From positions 1 to 5,170 of the forward strand of contig CALMNY010000247.1 in assembly GCA_937872125.1 (NCBI GenBank): a DNA stretch of 5,170 nucleotides, read 5' to 3'. Position 1 is the stretch's first letter. Each line of letters opens with the position of its first letter. The DNA is from an uncultured Candidatus Competibacteraceae bacterium. Lineage in GTDB: Bacteria; Pseudomonadota; Gammaproteobacteria; Competibacterales; Competibacteraceae. The notes beneath the pieces are model-generated. The model was not told the DNA's origin. It searched no databases and saw only the letters and a list, made by a program, of their open reading frames with translations. A program made the translations under genes and the position numbers. Shown here piece by piece: positions 5,072 to 5,170 of the stretch.

Positions 5072-5170
5072 CGGCTGTCCACGGGATCGGCCGCGGTCCC
5101 TAAAACCGGTTCCGTGGCTGTCCAGCGCTTGGTCCAGAAAGGCGTTCGTATGGCTTCTGGTGCGTTAAGG
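5072..5170. other. 3' flank with nested inverted repeats, no callable gene
   Basis: GGGATCGGCCGCGGTCCC (5083-5100) folds as a 7-base stem (one G-T pair) with a 4-base loop, one base past the stop region of the secreted-protein gene. CCACGG (5079-5084) and CCGTGG (5112-5117) form a partly overlapping longer inverted repeat, and GGCTGTCCA occurs twice (5073-5081 and 5116-5124). There is no T-run, so a classical terminator is not supported. On the minus strand one frame is open from the window edge to a TAG at 5070-5068 (about 33 codons). On the plus strand ATG 5150 has AAAGG 7 bases upstream. Either could be the edge of a real gene, but too little is visible. Confidence 0.3.

Noticed and set aside
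5083..5107. Rho-independent terminator after the secreted-protein gene
   Set aside because: The stem is good, but the bases after it are TAAAACC on the plus strand and there is no T-run on either strand.

Overview
The window reads as a high-GC proteobacterial segment, most likely gammaproteobacterial. This is judged from codon use, from the protein relatives (NuoM-type subunit, TacA/TacT-type toxin-antitoxin pair, YcgJ-type secreted protein) and from a hairpin that resembles a repeat dispersed in many gammaproteobacterial genomes. Genus cannot be fixed from sequence alone. Two stretches are clearly more AT-rich than the rest: about 2130-2330 and about 4440-4530.

Layout, left to right. (1) 1-1263, plus strand: the C-terminal 420 codons of a membrane subunit of the NuoM/NuoL/NuoN/MrpD antiporter-like family, cut by the window's left edge and with no nuoN after it. 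Several residues thought to carry protons in this family are replaced or displaced. (2) 1294-2128, plus strand: a complete type II toxin-antitoxin operon with its own promoter and candidate operators, encoding a DUF1778/TacA-like ribbon-helix-helix antitoxin and a TacT-like GNAT acetyltransferase toxin that overlap by ATGA. (3) 2151-2334: the first ~38 codons of a D12-class (Dam-like) adenine methyltransferase, broken off before its SAM-binding motif and followed by a short hairpin resembling a dispersed repeat. (4) 4424-2335, minus strand: a ParA-ParB partition operon with an ATGA overlap. ParA is the type Ia form with an N-terminal helix-turn-helix domain, as on plasmids, secondary chromosomes and integrative elements. 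(5) 4425-4669: an AT-rich divergent control region. (6) 4670-5071, plus strand: a small secreted protein of the YcgJ (Fels-1 prophage protein-like) type with two Cys-containing repeat units. (7) 5072-5170: nested inverted repeats and no gene that can be called.

Taken together, the stretch between the respiratory gene and the ycgJ-like gene looks like accessory DNA. A toxin-antitoxin stabilisation cassette and a partition cassette face each other across the stump of a methyltransferase gene. The simplest reading (inference) is a maintenance region of a plasmid, chromid or integrated element, or the remains of one next to chromosomal genes. No wholly unknown system is evident. The points most worth checking are the altered proton-path residues of the NuoM-like protein, the unusual CTP-motif sequence of ParB, the broken methyltransferase at a repeat junction, and the symmetric AT-rich region in front of parA.
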